A stretch of DNA of 64,000 nt from Helicobacter sp. 16-1353 (lineage in GTDB: Bacteria; Campylobacterota; Campylobacteria; Campylobacterales; Helicobacteraceae), in NCBI RefSeq assembly GCF_003288815.1, contig NZ_NHYM01000004.1, positions 62,001-126,000 of the forward strand, in the 5' to 3' direction. Positions 63,328 through 64,000 of the stretch are shown here, piece by piece; position 1 is the stretch's first letter; each line of letters opens with the position of its first letter. The position numbers and the translations under genes are program-made. Below the pieces are notes generated by a model. It was not told the origin of the DNA. It did not search any database and saw only the letters and a program-made list of their open reading frames with translations.

Positions 63328-63810
63328 ATGAATAAAAGAGAGCATTTCTTAACATTATTTAAGATTGGATATACTTCAAAAGCACCCGGAACTTGGGGAA
63401 GTGCATTTGGTCTTATTATTGGGATTCCAATCCTATATTTTTCTGCTTCTACTTTATTTGTTTTGGCGATTTTAGTAGGAATTATTGCAATTAAGCAAAT
63501 AGATATTTATGAAAAAGAAGAGGGCGGAATCCACGATGCAAGTTATATCGTAATTGATGAGCTTATTGGAATCTGGTTTGCTATGAGTATAGCTGGATTC
63601 CATATTTTGACTATTATTTTTTCATTTATATTTTTTAGAATCTATGATATTTGGAAACCATCTATAATAAGAAAAGTCGATAAGAATGTGGAGGGCGGTT
63701 TGGGCGTTGTCGGTGATGATGTATTGGCTGGATTCTTCGCTGGAATCTCGAGCCTTTTATTTGTCGCAATCCTAAGCTTAATTGGATTTGATATAAAATT
63801 TAATGTATAG
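63328..63810 (+). CDS. pgpA: Phosphatidylglycerophosphatase A
   Basis: A 160-residue integral membrane phosphatase that makes phosphatidylglycerol. The PgpA segments are KAPGTWGSAFGLIIGIPIL near 20, YIVIDELIGIWFAM near 70, and the C-terminal NVEGGLGVVGDDVLAGFFAG with acidic residues of the active site. Four hydrophobic helices can be seen. It follows the HP1021-type regulator by 26 nt on the same strand. Confidence 0.93.
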   Translation: MNKREHFLTLFKIGYTSKAPGTWGSAFGLIIGIPILYFSASTLFVLAILVGIIAIKQIDIYEKEEGGIHDASYIVIDELIGIWFAMSIAGFHILTIIFSFIFFRIYDIWKPSIIRKVDKNVEGGLGVVGDDVLAGFFAGISSLLFVAILSLIGFDIKFNV

Positions 63811-63815
63811 AAATC

Positions 63816-64000
63816 TCATTTACTATAAGCCCCTTTAACATAAAATTTTAAGCTGGTATTTGGTGTGATGATTCCACTTTTTGTGCCATTTGCGGAGTGG
63901 AAAACTATTGTTTTATATATTCTTGCATAGTATTTTATTAACATCATTTGTAACACTGGCTCGATACTTGGCTTAAACCACGCATTATTGCTTATTAAAA
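63816..64000 (-). CDS. lnt: 3' end of a probable apolipoprotein N-acyltransferase (cut by the window)
   Basis: The last 61 codons of a gene on the minus strand, continuing beyond the window. The reading [40 protein letters not shown] and then GIITPNT resembles the C-terminal nitrilase-fold part of Lnt, where the (N/D)AWF segment sits close to the active site. The assignment rests on this short piece only. It converges on pgpA with a gap of 5 nt. Confidence 0.5.
   Translation of the reverse strand, partial: LISNNAWFKPSIEPVLQMMLIKYYARIYKTIVFHSANGTKSGIITPNTSLKFYVKGAYSK

Noticed and set aside
1-64000. CRISPR array
   Set aside because: No regularly spaced repeats of 25-40 nt with unique spacers are present; the GATTC words are short and irregularly spaced.

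Overview
The window is AT-rich DNA from a Campylobacterota (epsilonproteobacterial) chromosome, most likely Helicobacter or a close relative. The evidence is a fused ispDF gene followed by an orphan response regulator of the HP1021 type, a DUF507 gene before carA, bamD before lon, a DUF2393 gene, a DUF3373-like porin, and an abundance of GATTC/GAATC words. All assignments come from reading the sequence; no database search was run.

Layout. 1-2.4 kb: pta-ackA (acetate node). 2.4-11 kb: a decayed accessory region with two tRNA-Ser(GCU) genes in opposite orientation. Between them lie a relaxase gene with a candidate oriT, small unknown genes and frameshifted genes. Beyond the second tRNA lie a broken toxin-antitoxin pair and a PP-loop (PAPS-reductase-like) gene with an inverted remnant of a paralogue. 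11.1-24 kb: one open reading frame of 4157 codons encoding a giant polyvalent-type protein with repeated nuclease-like (PBECR-type) domains and a HELLH zincin motif, plus a small downstream partner. 24.4-28.8 kb: a TerY-P-type signalling cassette (PP2C with C-terminal helix-turn-helix, vWA protein, PIN-kinase split at an A8 tract), preceded by a small ORF with a G9 tract and a decayed PIN paralogue. 29.5-34 kb: a two-gene CoA-dehydratase activase/HgdB-like pair. 34.2-39.7 kb: a compact operon of three dynamin-like GTPases, a membrane-anchored coiled-coil protein, a TerB-like protein, a small membrane protein and a zinc ribbon. 40-64 kb: ordinary chromosome: moaA, paired SMR transporters, an aminotransferase, DUF507-carA-bamD-lon-rimO-tilS, serB-tal, envelope proteins, a chemotaxis receptor, thiC-mrp-hydrolase, ispDF-regulator-pgpA, and the 3' end of a probable lnt.

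How the parts fit. The accessory half looks like layered remains of mobile elements: mobilisation genes, conflict proteins and a broken toxin-antitoxin pair, with frequent frameshifts. Two cassettes look intact enough to matter: the TerY-P-like phosphosignalling locus, which carries homopolymer tracts suited to on/off switching, and the three-GTPase operon, which I consider the best candidate for an under-described system (membrane remodelling, stress or phage defence; inference).

A window-wide oddity is the pile-up of GATTC/GAATC. It fills some intergenic spacers and has expanded inside genes as Asp/Ser/Glu-rich tracts, most strikingly as an insertion of about 80 residues within MoaA.
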